Shown here: piece after piece, positions 1 to 11,566 of the stretch
How positions within the stretch are numbered: position 1 is the first letter of the stretch
Layout of the letters: every line of letters starts with the position of its first letter
Assembly: GCA_964019415.1 (NCBI GenBank)
Contig: OZ025872.1
Span: 8,244,322-8,308,321, forward strand
Length of the DNA stretch: 64,000 nucleotides
Origin: Ianthella basta
Lineage: Eukaryota > Porifera > Demospongiae > Verongiida > Ianthellidae
Direction: 5' to 3'
The notes under the pieces: model-generated
What the model saw: only the letters and a program-made list of their open reading frames with translations
Told to the model about the DNA's origin: nothing
Database searches by the model: none
Made by a program: the position numbers and the translations under genes

Positions 1-273
1 AGTTTCTGTTGTCCATCCACGCAAGTAGCTATAGCTTTGTAAATGCTACATCTGCATAGGTGTCCATGTTGCTGAATCTATCAAGCAGTGGCCATGGAAT
101 TGCCTTCATGCTTGTGTGTATGTACTGGTACATCTGCATGTGCATGTGCATGCATGTATGGGATGTGGGTCTGTGTGTGCATGTACAAATATTTGTCTAA
201 TTATGCGTTGATGCATATTCCAATAATACATAACTAATACTATTATTGACCTTCAGTTCAAATCTGTTTTCAG

Positions 274-765
274 TAGATGAGCAGGAGAGTCCTTTCACTG
301 TAGCTGAAAATGAGCTGTTTGAGAAGCGCTACACAGAGGGATACGACCTGACAACCGACCTCCGGTACAATGAGTGGCTGCATGCCCATCATCCAGATGC
401 AACAATTGTGGCACACCTCCCCCAAGTGACCCAAGGTACTTTAGTACCTTTCACAGCAGGAATCACTACATTTTCAAGGTCCCTGCAGTCAGTTGGTGGG
501 CTTTCACGCTTTCTTCGGCCACCCACGCCTCCATCCAAGAAGTTTTCTCAGAGTGCGAAGACATCCTCACGTGTGTTAACAAGTGCAGAGAGCAGGAGGT
601 TACTGCAGGAGAAGGAAGAGAAGAAACGTGAAAAGGAAGCACAGAAGGAGCAGAGAAAGAAGGATAATGAGGAAAGAAAGAGAATTCGTAGTGAGATGAA
701 GGAACAAACGAGACTGGAGAAAGAGCAGCGGGCAGCAGCTAAGAAGCAGAAAGATTCAACCAGAG
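274..765 (+). CDS. Exon of pogo/Tigger-type transposase-like protein, C-terminal region (partial gene)
   Basis: An open exon begins after the acceptor TTTTCAG (phase 1). Its N-terminal part, starting VDEQESPFTVAENELFEKR and followed by GYDLTTDLRYNEWL, resembles the segment that follows the DDE catalytic domain in CENP-B/Tigger-like transposases. A Lys/Glu-rich helix (about residues 110-160, LLQEKEEKKREKEAQKEQRK) is the charged tail seen in the same proteins. The catalytic domain would lie left of the window. The exon appears to end at AG|GCAAGT, a GC donor. Using it gives phase 1 and joins in frame to the exon at 915; the nearby GT does not. Family assignment rests on remembered tail architecture, not on a catalytic motif, so it is moderate. 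Confidence 0.5.
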
Positions 766-914
766 GCAAGTGTATAAGAATGTAGCTACTAGTAGGTATC
801 AAAGTGTATATTTGTAGCTACTTGCATGCAAGCATGGATGCAAGCATGCATGCATTTTAAATCTGCATATATATTGTAACTCTGCTATCTTCATTGATTC
901 TATCTTACATGCAG

Positions 915-983
915 GAGTCTTGGGCACTGAAGGTGGTGCACTTAGTGAGCTGCAGTTCCAACCACAGACAATGCAGAACCAAG
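915..983 (+). CDS. Small internal exon of the transposase-like gene
   Basis: The 69 nt between the acceptor TTACATGCAG and the donor AAG|GTAAAC encode G-VLGTEGGALSELQFQPQTM-QNQ. It enters in phase 1 and leaves in phase 1, which matches both the upstream GC-donor exon and the downstream zinc-finger exon at 2944. The exon is missing from the duplicated copy: there the sequence jumps from the same TCTTACAT directly into material found about 500 bp further on in copy 1. Confidence 0.45.
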
Positions 984-1856
984 GTAAACCAATTAAATCT
1001 GTCTATGTTAGAGGCAGCATAATAGGGGGTGTAGGAGAGGCTGGAGCCCCCCACCTTGCATGGTGGAGGGGCAAAGCCCCCATTTTGAAACTACCACTCC
1101 TTTTTACAATAGCATACTAAAGGCACAGCTAAATGTATTGCCATTTAGTTTGATATTATAACTTAACCTAATTTCAAGCACACATTGATAGTTCTTTCAA
1201 GATTCCTCCTAATCTTCCTCTTCAACTGGTGGCCATTTTAGTCTGAGATAATTTATTAGCAACAACCACAGCTGCTACATGTATACAGTCAAATGGCAGA
1301 AAAGTACAGGACTTCTGGCCATGTTTAGCCAACAGTAATAAACATTTTTGCAAGAAACTAAGAATGAAGGTGCTATAAGTGTTGGAGGTGAGCAAAATGA
1401 GGACACAGTAGCTCCCGAAGTATGCATGCGGATGACTCTAGTGTAGGATCAGAAAAGTGTGACTCAGCTGTTACAGTGTACTAGTGGAAATGAACCAGGA
1501 TCAGGATGATTTACCTAGTGTTTGTGAATGTGAAGGTTGTACTGCTGAGGTTAATCCTACCAGCCTACTGATAAGTCTACTTTGCAGAAACTCCTCAAGC
1601 TTGCAGCTTATAACAGCGTGAAATACAGAAATATGAAGCAATGTAGTGTCTACAACTATTTATTGCACTTTGAGCCCCCAATTAGCAGAAGCTTCCACTG
1701 CCTGTGCATGTCCAGAATCACACTCTATGAAAATCGTTACTAACCTAGCTTGCACTGTTTACTACGTAGCTAACTAGTGCTGTACCTATAATACATTTAT
1801 ACCATGCTAAATCATCTAAATACTACATACTATTGACCAGTTTCAATTGTTTTCAG

Positions 1857-2315
1857 TAGATGAGCAGGAGAGTCCTTTCACTGTAGCTGAAAATGAGCTG
1901 TTTGAGAAGCGCTACACAGAAGGATACGACCTGACAACCGACCTCCGGTATAATGAGTGGCTGCGTGCCCATCATCCAGATGCAACAATTGTGGCACACC
2001 TCCCCCAAGTGACCCAAGGTACTTTAGTACCTTTCACAGCAGGAATCACTACATCACACTTTCTTCAGCCACCCACACCTCCATCCAAGAAGTTTTCTCA
2101 GAGTGCGAAGACATCCTCACGTGTGTTAACACGTGCAGAGAGCAGGAGGTTCCTGCAGGAGAAGGAAGAGAAGAAATGTGAAAAGGAAGCACAGAAGGAG
2201 CAGAGAAAGAAGGATAATGAGGAAAGAAAGAGAATTCGTAGTGAGATGAAGGAACAAACGAGACTGGAGAAAGAGCAGCGGGCAGCAGCTAAGAAGCAGA
2301 AAGATTCAACCAGAG
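1857..2315 (+). pseudogene. Duplicated copy of the transposase-like C-terminal exon
   Basis: Nearly identical to the exon at 274-765, with the same TTTTCAG acceptor and the same GC donor, but with a short internal deletion (the FSRSLQSVGGLSRF stretch is reduced) and a few substitutions. The small exon that should follow is deleted, so if spliced this copy could only join directly to the zinc-finger exon. The reading frame is open throughout. It could be an alternative tandem exon rather than a dead copy. Confidence 0.5.
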
Positions 2316-2943
2316 GCAAGTGTATAAGGATGTAGCTACTAATAGGTATCTAAGTATAGGTTGGAGGAATGCACATAACATATATTTGTAGCTACTTGCC
2401 TGCAAGCATGCATGCATTTTAAATCTGCATATATATTGTAACTCTGCTATCTTTATTGATTCTATCTTACATAATGAACCAGGATCAGGATGATTTACCT
2501 AGTGTTTGTGAATGTGAAGGTTGTACTGCTGAGGTTAAAGCCTACCAGCCTACTGATGAGTCTACTTTGCAGAAACTCCTCAAGCTTGCAGCTTATAATA
2601 GTGTGAAGTACAGAAATAAGAAGCAATGTAGTGTCCACAACTATTTACTGCACTTTGACTCCCCAATTTGCAGAAGGTTCCACTGCCTGTGCATGTCCAG
2701 AATCACACTATGAACACCAAGGGTCGACAAAAACATTTTTGAATCAAGCATTTAGCATGTTTGATTCCTGGCTGTGTGGCAATTCCTCTCTCGGTCCTCA
2801 GCCCCTATTGAGCTGTATTAAAGAACATCCCTTAGCCATACAGTGAACACAATAGCTATCTAATTCCATCAATGTAAATCTATGCTGAGATATTCATGTT
2901 AAGGCTTTGAATGCAGCTCACAAGTTATATTTTTCTTTCCTAG

Positions 2944-3113
2944 GTAAGCAGATTACCAGGCACTGTGAAGAAGGAATCTGTGCTAATGAGAAAGCCACAC
3001 ACTGGCTACAATGTAGTTCTTGCCTCGTGTGGCACCACTGTGTGTGTGCTGGTGTGGAACCAAAGAAGGCTAAGAGAAAAGATTTTTGTTATTGCTGTTC
3101 TTTCTGTTGCTAA
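2944..3113 (+). CDS. Terminal exon with PHD-like zinc finger
   Basis: The acceptor TTTCTTTCCTAG leads into a phase 1 exon ending in TAA. The peptide has Cys/His spacing of a PHD-type finger: HCEEGIC, then WLQCSSCLVWHHCVCAG, then FCYCCSFCC at the very end. Conserved Trp residues precede the CxxC pair and the His. C-terminal PHD-like fingers are common on Tigger/CENP-B-like transposases of invertebrates, which supports the assignment of the upstream exons. The phase agrees with the exon ending at 983. Confidence 0.55.
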
Positions 3114-4019
3114 ACTTAATTTCTGCTGAGCTTTTGAATGATTCACATGCGAGTGGCTGAAAATGGCATCTAACAGTGCATTGTCTCTAGAGACAAACTA
3201 GCCTATAGCTATACGCCTGAACTGTAGCATGATATGTACGAACTGACTCGGCACCGAGCATGGCTTAGCCTTGCATACAGGAGAGGATCCTGGCTAACAT
3301 AACTCGGCTGATCAGGTTCAAATTACCCGCCAAAACAATTGCGTGGGTGTCCGTTAATTGATCAGTGTACATCATGCTATTAGAGGACTTGTAGCTTCGC
3401 GACCGGACGACGTCAGACTGCGATTCCAGGTGTGTGTGGTAATGAATGGTGCACCTTTGTACTACAGTAGCTACGACTGTAATCGCCTCTCCTAGGCGGA
3501 GTACAAGTCGATGTCCGTTAATAGATATTTTTGGCCGCTAATCGATATTTTGAGATAGCGTGGTTTCATCCCTCTTGCTGGGGAACGCAATAGGGGGGCC
3601 AGCTTGTTTTAACATATTTTAGTCAGTATAGTCCGTACTACAAATTCATGCTGTATTGAGTCGATTCGCCCGGCGGTTAAGAAGATCGAGTGGCCGCTAA
3701 TACATTGTGCCCGCTAATTGATATCCTACTCTATATACCCCAAGGGGGTTTCCGATTAGAAAATGGCGGACTGCCGGGCGACAAAATTAAAGACTGAGTT
3801 TCGGATTTTCTCGGCTTGCATGCATGAGCTTTAATTTCATGAGCTATATGTACGCATCGCTGCACACTCAATGCCAGCAGGTATATATCCATGGACTATC
3901 AGATCCCGTCCGCTCGATCAAGGCAATGCAATGTAACGTCTTGCCTTTTGGTAAAAAGTGTACCACGTGTTTAACGCTCAACAAATCCCCCTTTATCATT
4001 GTAACGTCATGCATGCATG
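3114..4019. other. Non-coding stretch, no gene seen
   Basis: No convincing reading frame. It contains three loose copies of a CGCTAATYGATAT-like motif (about 3500, 3535 and 3713) and a short AT-rich segment. No function can be assigned. Confidence 0.4.
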
Positions 4020-6400
4020 CACGCTGCAGCAAGCAAATGTAAGCTTGCCTAAAGACATACCATTGAATTGAGGGTGCATGGGAAGAAATTCAATGGCATG
4101 CCCTTAGGCAATTAAGTTACATTTGCTTGCTGCAGCGTGCACTCTAATGGAGGTGGTGCAGTTTCTGACCGGCTGTAACTTGTGCTAGTGGTCTTTTTCT
4201 TCAACCATTGAGCGCATTTACTTTCTGGCACATGTGGTGGTGCGAATGGTGCGTGTGCTGCCATGGGGCCACTGTAAATGGTGTTTTTCTATGACTAACT
4301 GGTGCAGATACCCTACTGGCACATGTGGTGGTGGCTGCGATACTGTAACTTGTACTGTGTGGTAGTGGTCTTTTTCTAGAGCAATGGTGCATATACTGAA
4401 TGCTTGCATTGTAACTTGCACTGTGTGGTGGTGGTGGTAGTGTCGGGTAGCAGCGCTTGATGTGGTGGTTTGTTTATAAAATATAAAAGTAATATAATAG
4501 TAAGTGAATGTAAAATATTGTGGGGGCGAGCGAGAGTATATATGCATGCAGGGAGGGCCATGTTGGTAACTAAGTAATGACTGAGATACCTTGATTAGCA
4601 TTAAGGCGTGCCATGCAATGTCAGACTGCGTAACTGCAAGTGCACAATATATACAAGGAATAGACCGATGCAAAGGTAACATGGCTACAGGGAGCAAGGC
4701 TGAGTAAGAGAAGGTAGCTGAATGGTAGCAAAGCTGCAGCACACTTCTAACACGGACCGTGCAGTCCTTGTAGAGCCAGGTGGTCCAGTGCACCCTCATT
4801 CATGGCCCTGACAGGCGCCGTCCAGCGGAAGCGGAACTATGCGAAGCTCTTCTTGACCGATGCAACTTCAGCGACAGCGAGCAATCAAACGACAGCCCAC
4901 TTCACGCCTACCCCACTTAGTCCTTGTGTAGCCAGCCGAAGCTGTATCTGCCCTTCAGTGTCTGCCTGCCGACCGCGCTCTCTGGCCTTGCCTTGCTTTA
5001 GCCTAGCCCAGACCTGCATGCTGTGCAATTGCTGTGAATTTTTAATTAGGACTTCGTTCTATATACAAGCAACCCACAAAGTGCTTATATAAATGCGCAT
5101 AGCATAACACTTAATGTATGGTGTATTTATATTGATGCATAGTGGTATCACGTATATTAATGCAAATGGGCTTGCTGTGGCATGACACTAGGTGGACACG
5201 TCCAAGTAGCCCATCTACCTATGTCATTAGTGGGATTGCTTAATTAGTTGCAAAATGGCCGAGAAAAATGAGGTGCATTGTATAGCCTACCAAACAGGCC
5301 CCGCAAAGTCATGATACTAAGTGGACATAGTTAGATGGTCCATTTCCTCGTATCATTAGCAGGATTGCTTAATTTGTCACAAAATGGTGGAAATGTTTCG
5401 AACAATCACATATTAGCCCCAATTTGCAGGCATTTGTAGCCTATATATGCAGGAGCAGAGCAGCACCTACATGTGCCCCTGCTCACAACTATCCAATCAC
5501 AACAGCCAGCTACTATACCACCACCACCACCACTACCGCCACCACCACACAGTGTAAGTCGAAACAAACACACCAGTATAATGTGCTGCAAGAAAGCAAA
5601 CAACCACATCAAGCACTGTTACCCCATACTACCACCACCACCACACAGTGCTAGTAGCAAGATTATGGACACCACATGCATTCCTAGATGACCCAGACCG
5701 TCATCACCACCACCACACAGTGCAAGTTACAATATTACATCCACCACATGCATTCCTATAGACGAAAGACCACCACCACACGGTGCAAGTTACAATGCAA
5801 ATGAATGCATACATTCACTATATGCACCATTGCTCTAGAAAACAGACCGCCACCACCACATACCACCACACAGTGCAAGTTACAATGCATGCATTCAGTA
5901 TATGCACCATATTGCTCTAGAACAAAGACCACCACCGCCACCACGACCACCAGTGCAAGTTACAGTATCGCAGCCACCACCACCTGTGCCAGTACAGTAC
6001 CTGCGCTGGTTGGCCATAGAAAAGACCAACAGTGCAAGTAATTACAGTAGCCACCACCACATGTGCCAGTAGTGTGTCTGCGCCAGCACTTTTAATTGGT
6101 CGTAGAAAAAGACTACCAGTGCAAGTTACAGTAGCCACCACCACATGTGCCAGTAGAGTATCTGCGCCAGTTGGTCGTAGAAAAAGACTACCAGTACAAG
6201 TTACAGTGGCCCGGGGCAGCACACGCACCATTCACGCCACCACATGTGCCAGAAAGTAAATGCGCTCAATGATTGAAGAAAAGGACCACCAGCGCAAGTT
6301 ACAGCCAGTCAGAACCTGCACCGCCGCCATTGGAGTGCACGTTGGAGCAAGCAAATGTTAATTTGCCTAAGGGCATGCCATTGAATTTCTGCCCATATAT
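4020..6400. repeat. Large imperfect inverted repeat (foldback block)
   Basis: The left arm (about 4040-4500) is the reverse complement of the right arm (about 5590-6390). Shared landmarks are GCAAGCAAATGT next to GCATGCCATTGAATT, CCACCACATGTGCCAG, TTGCTCTAGAA, and CACCACACAGTGCAAGTTAC repeats. At the outer left edge (4020-4137) the end sequence is itself present as a hairpin, so the terminal motif occurs three times. The core (4500-5590) holds two diverged copies of about 130 bp (5160 and 5295) sharing GGATTGCTTAATT. Open frames here are low-complexity Thr/His/Val-rich and not credible genes. The form is that of a foldback or long-TIR non-autonomous element, but no target-site duplication was located. 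Confidence 0.65.
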
Positions 6401-6628
6401 ACCCTCAATTGCAAAGCCCTTTGTAGCATTTGGCTACTTGATAGGACCACCGATCTTGGTATCAAACTTGCCACTCTCGCCACATGGCTCAATCATTAAT
6501 CAACAACGTATCACGCATACAAGTAACCAATCAAAAACAGTAAATACAGCAAATAAGGTAAGTATACAAGTCACATGGCATGCTAACATAAATAGTAACA
6601 TAGGAATACAACATGTATACACGCAGTA

Positions 6629-9600
6629 TTACATAACACAATGTTTAACAGTCTCTACACCCTTAATGCACCCTTTAGCAACATCCTCTTTCAATACAAC
6701 CATATTCTCTTCCATCTCCAACAGAAGGTCTTCCAGAGTAGGAACAACTGTTGTATGGTCAGAGAGTAATTCACGGATTCGATCAAACTCATTTTCAATC
6801 AGTGCTAGATGATACTTTAGTTTTCTCTCTTTCTCTGCTTCACTCCATTTGCTAGAGTGTAGTTTGTAGTCCAGCTGAGTGGGGCGGAGGATCCTCAGCA
6901 TCTCGTCAAATCTCAGATTGGCCACAAGGGCTGCCCCTTCAGACATTCCTTTGGGCATGTGAAGGAGCTCCAATAGTGGTGTGGCATGACTTATTGCTTC
7001 CTCATTTAAAACCCGTGCCCGTTCAGCATGCTCCCTCCGAATCCTAGGACGCTCTGGACCATTTGTGGCCATTTTAGCATAAGCATATCCCTGGCTATGT
7101 ACTGAACGAGTGCACTCCAACTTCAGCAGAGCCTTCTCCAGGTCTGTGCGTGGTTCATAGCTCTGTCGTTCTTGCATTGCACGCTCATGGAAATCTACCT
7201 TCTGCATGAATACTGCTCTGAAGTCTGCACCTTGTTGGTGTCTGTTGATGTAGGCAGTGGCATCGTAGACATGGGACAGGTACAAAGTGGTCTTGCTGGC
7301 AGCAAAGTTGGTTTGATGTTGTTCATCTCTTAGCGAGTCAGCAAGGTGTTGGCTTTTGCTGGCCAGTTCATCTCTCAGTATTTCATCTGTGGCTACTGAG
7401 GGAAGGCGTGACCTATATAGCAGCTTTAGTGACTCGGGGATATCAAGATGTGGGCATTGAAAAAGCTTGTCAAGGTTTTCTTTGGGATTAGGTGCCATGA
7501 GTACTGCTTCCATGATTAGCTGAAGAATGCTCTCATAGTCCTCACTGTGCACAAAGGCAGGATGAGTGAGTGCCTGGATGGGAAGATGTTGCTGTGTGCC
7601 TAATCCTAACTCAAGGACAACACCATCTTCAACATTGAACCCTGCAACTGTTCCTGAAACTCTCTTTGTATGCTGCCCGATGACATTCACCAAGTAGCCA
7701 TACATGCTTCGGAACACTTCCGCATAGTGGCCAATAACTATGCATTTCATTGCTTTCAGCAATTTATGTGGTATGTTCACCTGAACAACAGCCAAGGAAT
7801 AAGGGATTCTTTTCTGCAGTGGTGCAATAGCTAGCTGACTTTCATAGTGTTTATCACCACTAGTACCGGTAGGAGTAAACTTGTGTTGCTTCAAAGGAGG
7901 CTGTTCATCATCATCATGCTGTAGACAGTTGCTGTGATGACTACGGTGGTTGGATCCTTTGGGAGTATCAGCATGGGCTTGACCAACTGGTGAGATCCAA
8001 TCTAACCATGGCACAAAGAAGAAGCAGTTTGGTGAATTCTATGCCAGTCCACATATGAGTGAAATACAATAATGTGGTAGAGGCTCATGCTATGTTGTCT
8101 AGCAGGTTTATGAGGCGTTGATGAGCATTCACGTAGCTAAAAAGGATAGTTCAAGTAAAATGTTTTGACCACAAGGGTCTTCATCAGTTACAAAACTGTT
8201 TTGTAACTGATGAAGACCCTCGTGGTCGAAACATTTTACTTGAACTATGCTTTTTAGCTACGTGAATGCTCATCAACGCCTCATAAACCTGAAATACAAT
8301 AATTGTAGTGCCCAGGTAATATGTACTGTATATACAGCTATATAAGTCTCAGTAAAGTGGCTGAAAGCAAGTGCAGACAGTCCGCAAGGAGACAATCCTA
8401 ACAGAACAAGTACTAAGGGTGAGTCCATCATGTATGCACACACCAGTGTGGGTGGGGCTGAATCACGACTGGGTGCACCTGCACAGAGTACTCAGTGCAG
8501 CCTATGCTTGTCTAGCAACAGCCGTACAGGAGGATCGAGCCAATTAGGATGGCGTGTCAACTGTGCCAATTGACCTTACTCCAGAACCTAAGCACCTGAC
8601 CTCTCAATGTACATACACTACACCTTGGTGTCTGTTTCTCTCCACACACACTTACCATATTCTCTTTTGAACTGTTCAGCCTTCTTCCTCAGCTCCTCTG
8701 CCCACACACTGTTGTTGGTGGCTCTCAGCATTTCAAGGAAGCAAGTAAAGTCTTCGTCTCGCTTTCCTCGCAGAATTTCAATCACTTGTTCTACCTGTGC
8801 TCTTCTTCCCGGCTGTTCTGTGACAGTCTGTGCCTCAGCGAGGTCCATAAAGCCACCGGCCGCCTTCTCCAGCTTATCACTCAGTCCTGTGTTCATCTGT
8901 AAGTGGAGCTTGAGCTTCTCACGCATGGAGACCAATGCATCATCCTTCCATGGATTCAGGGGATGAGCTGTAACAGTTGAGAACACAAGGGCACAGCAGG
9001 AGAGCAAGAGTACCAGTCATTTCTCTCGACACTAAACGTCTGTATTTACAGCTGTGATTGCAAACATATATACACACTCATACATGCACATAACAATGGT
9101 ATCACTGTATTTAACAAAGAAGTCAATATATTTGAGGTTTGTGCGTAACATATGTACTCAACCGGGCTTGCTTATATGTAGCTATAGTATGGAAACAGGC
9201 TGTCTCTGTTTGGGGCAATAGATTTTAAGCTAACCATGCATGTACTCCAGAGTGAGTTGACAGACAACAGTGCATGGGCATGTCTATAGGGCTTCGACCT
9301 TGGTCTATCTGGATGTCAACCCAATGACTATAGCTACGTATAAATTAATTTAAGATTAATGAACTTCCAAAACGACTGCCACTGGCAGGAGTAAAAAGCT
9401 ATAACAATGTCAAATGTCTCAATTGATTAGTTCTCTTCACTACAAAGGAAGTATTGCCACAAAGTAGAATCAGGGACTCATCATGATAGTGCAGTTCATG
9501 GAGAAGCAAATCTTGCGCCAAAAGCCATTGCTTCTGTTCACGAGGGATGTTTTCCTGACCAATTAGATTTGCTGATAATTATGTCATCCCCAAATTTATT

Positions 9601-10279
9601 ATAGCAGTCTCATGCAGTTCAAGTAATCTGGAGTATAGGTATATTCCAATGGCAATGGTGGAAACTTGAAGGGTATCATTGGATATGCAGTGGATTTGAA
9701 TTGCTCAGGTGCACTGCGATAACCAAGTAGAGTAGACAATGGTATGCTTGCTGACCTGCTCAGCATGGTGCACAAGTCTAACCACAATTATATTTGCTAG
9801 CAGAGGACTAGGGTCAGCCTAGGTGTGGCCTAGTCAGTGTGTCTGGATTTGGGCTGCAGTCATAGAAACAGAGTTAAATTCATACGCGGCCCATCCATGA
9901 AACACCACCTATGTATGCTCAAAGAAGTCGAGTTTCATCATGAAGAAATTCATGAACAAATTTACAAGCACACGCACGCACGCACACACGCATGCACACA
10001 CACACCTGAAGCACTGTTGAGAGATGCTGCACCCAGAGCGCCAAGGGGTGCTGTTCTGGACTCCCTCCTTTCTTCCCTTGTAAGATACTTGCTGGGAGTA
10101 GGGGGGCGACCGTCGTACTTAGGAACGGAGGGGATGGGTGGAGAGCGTACCCCTCTTTTCTGCGCTACCCCATTGGACAAGGACACTTCGTCCTCTCCAG
10201 CGCTTGGCCGTGTGGGGATTTGTTCGTCTGCCCCACGGCGCCGCGGCCGCCTACGCCAAAACGAAACCCGCTGTCCCAT
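6629..10279 (-). CDS. CARD-containing protein with novel 450-residue C-terminal region
   Basis: Three exons: 10279-10006, 8967-8656 and 7986-6629, complement strand. All splice sites keep phase 1, giving about 646 residues. Exon 1 starts at ATG (MGQRVSFWRRRPRRRG), is basic and CpG-rich, and ends CAG|GTGTGT. Exon 2 is a CARD-like helical domain (DDALVSMREKLKLHL, then AQTVTEQPGRRAQVEQVIEI, then FTCFLEMLRATNNSVWAEEL). Exon 3 is a long single open frame I do not recognise: an acidic DDDEQ patch, then mostly helical sequence, with a Lys/Glu-rich segment SKWSEAEKERKLKYHLALI near the end. Exon 3 has no early ATG in its frame, which supports it being an internal/terminal exon. CARDs recruit partners by homotypic binding in inflammasome and caspase signalling, so a scaffold role is inferred. 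The exon 1 join is the least certain. Confidence 0.55.
8074..8289. mobile_element. Palindromic insertion with hammerhead-like core, family A
   Basis: This 216-bp insertion is flanked by a perfect 14-bp direct repeat TGAAATACAATAAT (8060-8073 and 8290-8303), a target-site duplication. Most of it (from about 8105) is a near-perfect palindrome whose arms meet near 8196. The right arm on the + strand carries CTGATGA, a GACC/GGTC stem and GAAAC, the hammerhead ribozyme core. The mirrored core in the left arm has lost the G of GAAAC. It lies in the intron between the CARD exon and the last exon of the CARD gene, antisense to that gene. Confidence 0.75.
8203..8239 (+). ncRNA. Hammerhead-ribozyme-like core, family A
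   Basis: Order: GTAA (helix I, 5' side), CTGATGA (8207-8213), stem II GACC/GGTC with a 5-nt loop, GAAAC (8228-8232), then TTAC (helix I, 3' side, 8236-8239). All core nucleotides of the consensus CUGANGA...GAAA are present. Stem III is reduced to one possible pair, as in the minimal hammerheads of Penelope-like elements. The site before helix I would be AUU, which obeys the NUH rule but is not the preferred GUC. Confidence 0.55.
8437..9275. repeat. Segmental duplication, copy 1 (pair with 25575-26480)
   Basis: Homology to 25575-26480 starts at CACACCAGTGTGGG, covers the 3' flank, CARD exon and acceptor side, is interrupted by different insertions (9030-9170 here; a hammerhead-bearing element in the other copy), and resumes at TATATGTAGC to the segment GAGTGAGTTGACAGACAACA. 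Confidence 0.8.
8656..8967 (-). CDS. CARD exon, copy 1
   Basis: A 312-nt exon with acceptor CTGTTACAG and donor G|GTAAGTGTG, phase 1-1. It encodes 104 residues with six amphipathic-helix segments typical of a death-fold domain. Key positions are the WKDD start, LSDKLEKAAGGFMD, RAQVEQVIEILRGKRDED and NNSVWAEELRKKAEQF. It is close to identical to the NLR CARD exon at 25778-26089, differing at roughly a dozen residues. Confidence 0.75.
9276..10005. other. Intron/spacer without recognised content
   Basis: Inferred intron between exon 1 and the CARD exon of the CARD gene. It ends in a short CA/CG-rich tract at 9970-10005 that includes the exon 1 donor. A 62-residue open frame at 9599-9787 has no splice or family support. 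Confidence 0.4.
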
Positions 10280-10795
10280 TCGCAGTCACAGGTTAAGGTT
10301 ACCCGCAAGAGATCGACAGTTGCTCTGGCCCGGCCAGTGCTGCAGGGCAGGAGCCGCGAAAGGGCTGGAGCCCACGACCCGCACAAGACTAACCCGATGA
10401 CGTCACAGCATACGTAAAATCCAATCTATAACCCCTCCTCGTGCTGAATCATAATATATAGCCACTAGTTTGTCATAACATGCACCATGTGCTGGTGGGC
10501 TTGTCACTCATGAGGCACATGCACATCACCTTGCCAAAGTTGCTACTTTAGTGGTTTCATATACGTACATAGCTGCAGAGATCCATGCAAATTGGATTTG
10601 TTGGCTGGCCAAACTATTTTAGCTATTATACTCATATCCAGTCAGTAACTAGCTAGCTTGCTATGGCCATAGACACTGCATATCAACAGTACTAGTACTT
10701 GTGGTCTGTTCCCTACAGCTGTAGGCCCAACTGGTTGTGTGTGTGCACGTGGTTTGTTACAGTGGCTTAAGGGTCCCGGCTGACTCCTCATGCAT

Positions 10796-10932
10796 GCCCA
10801 CTTTTGCTCAATCATGGGAATAACAGTAACATTAGATCACACATGTTACAAGTGCAGATTGAAGCACATGTGATTGGATGCAACTTTTACAATACTTTCA
10901 ATCTATTCGGGTGACTGAGCAAAAGTGCACTC
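10796..10932. repeat. MITE-like inverted repeat
   Basis: The ends CACTTTTGCTCAATCA and TGACTGAGCAAAAGTG are inverted copies of each other over about 15 bp and bound a 137-bp AT-rich segment. The form is that of a small non-autonomous DNA transposon. No clear target-site duplication was identified. Confidence 0.5.
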
Positions 10933-11260
10933 GAGTCAATTTAGACCAGTAACCCAATGGCCATGTCATTGCAGCTACCTACATCTATGTAGCTATAGCT
11001 ATAGCTAGCTATACCTGCAGTTATTACTATAGCTAAGTGATGCAGTTAGCTACTTGAGTAGCAGTGTACCATGTGTGTACTTGTGTTGGATGTAGCTAGC
11101 CAGTCCTCCAGTGTCCAATACAAGACTGCACTAGTGTGTGAAGAGATGGTCAGTCACACTCTACCCACATGCAGCACAGATTAATCATCTGTTAGAGCCA
11201 AACAAGGTACATGTATAGTTCATACTATACAACATCCATCAGTGCCGTGGCTCGAAAGTA

Positions 11261-11425
<165 letters not shown>

Positions 11426-11566
11426 TAGGAATGAGTAGTGTGTTGTGAGGTAGAGTTCAATGGATTACATTGTGTGTTAGAGCTTCTGTGGGATTTGTAC
11501 AGTTGTAAGGTAATTACATGGTACATAAAATGAAGTACAAAATGTCCAATTGGGATGGTATGATAC

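Larger units (their letters stand above)
250..2715 (+). repeat. Tandem duplication of about 1.5 kb with one deleted arm
   Basis: Segments 250-910 and 1493-1740 match 1840-2470 and 2472-2715 in the same order. The second unit lacks roughly 580 bp (the small exon and the intron after it). High identity suggests a recent event. The block near 1496 and 2474 has a short open frame starting MNQDQDDLPSVCECEGC and containing several Cys. Its role is unknown, and in copy 1 the frame is broken. Confidence 0.75.

Noticed and set aside
8012-8014. GTG as start codon of the long unrecognised frame ending at 6629
   Set aside because: Nuclear genes rarely start with GTG. A splice acceptor at 7987 in the correct phase explains the frame better.
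10165-10417. Other overlapping open frames in the CpG-rich 10.0-10.4 kb segment
   Set aside because: Only one frame ends at a donor in the phase that fits the CARD exon; the others have no splice partner.
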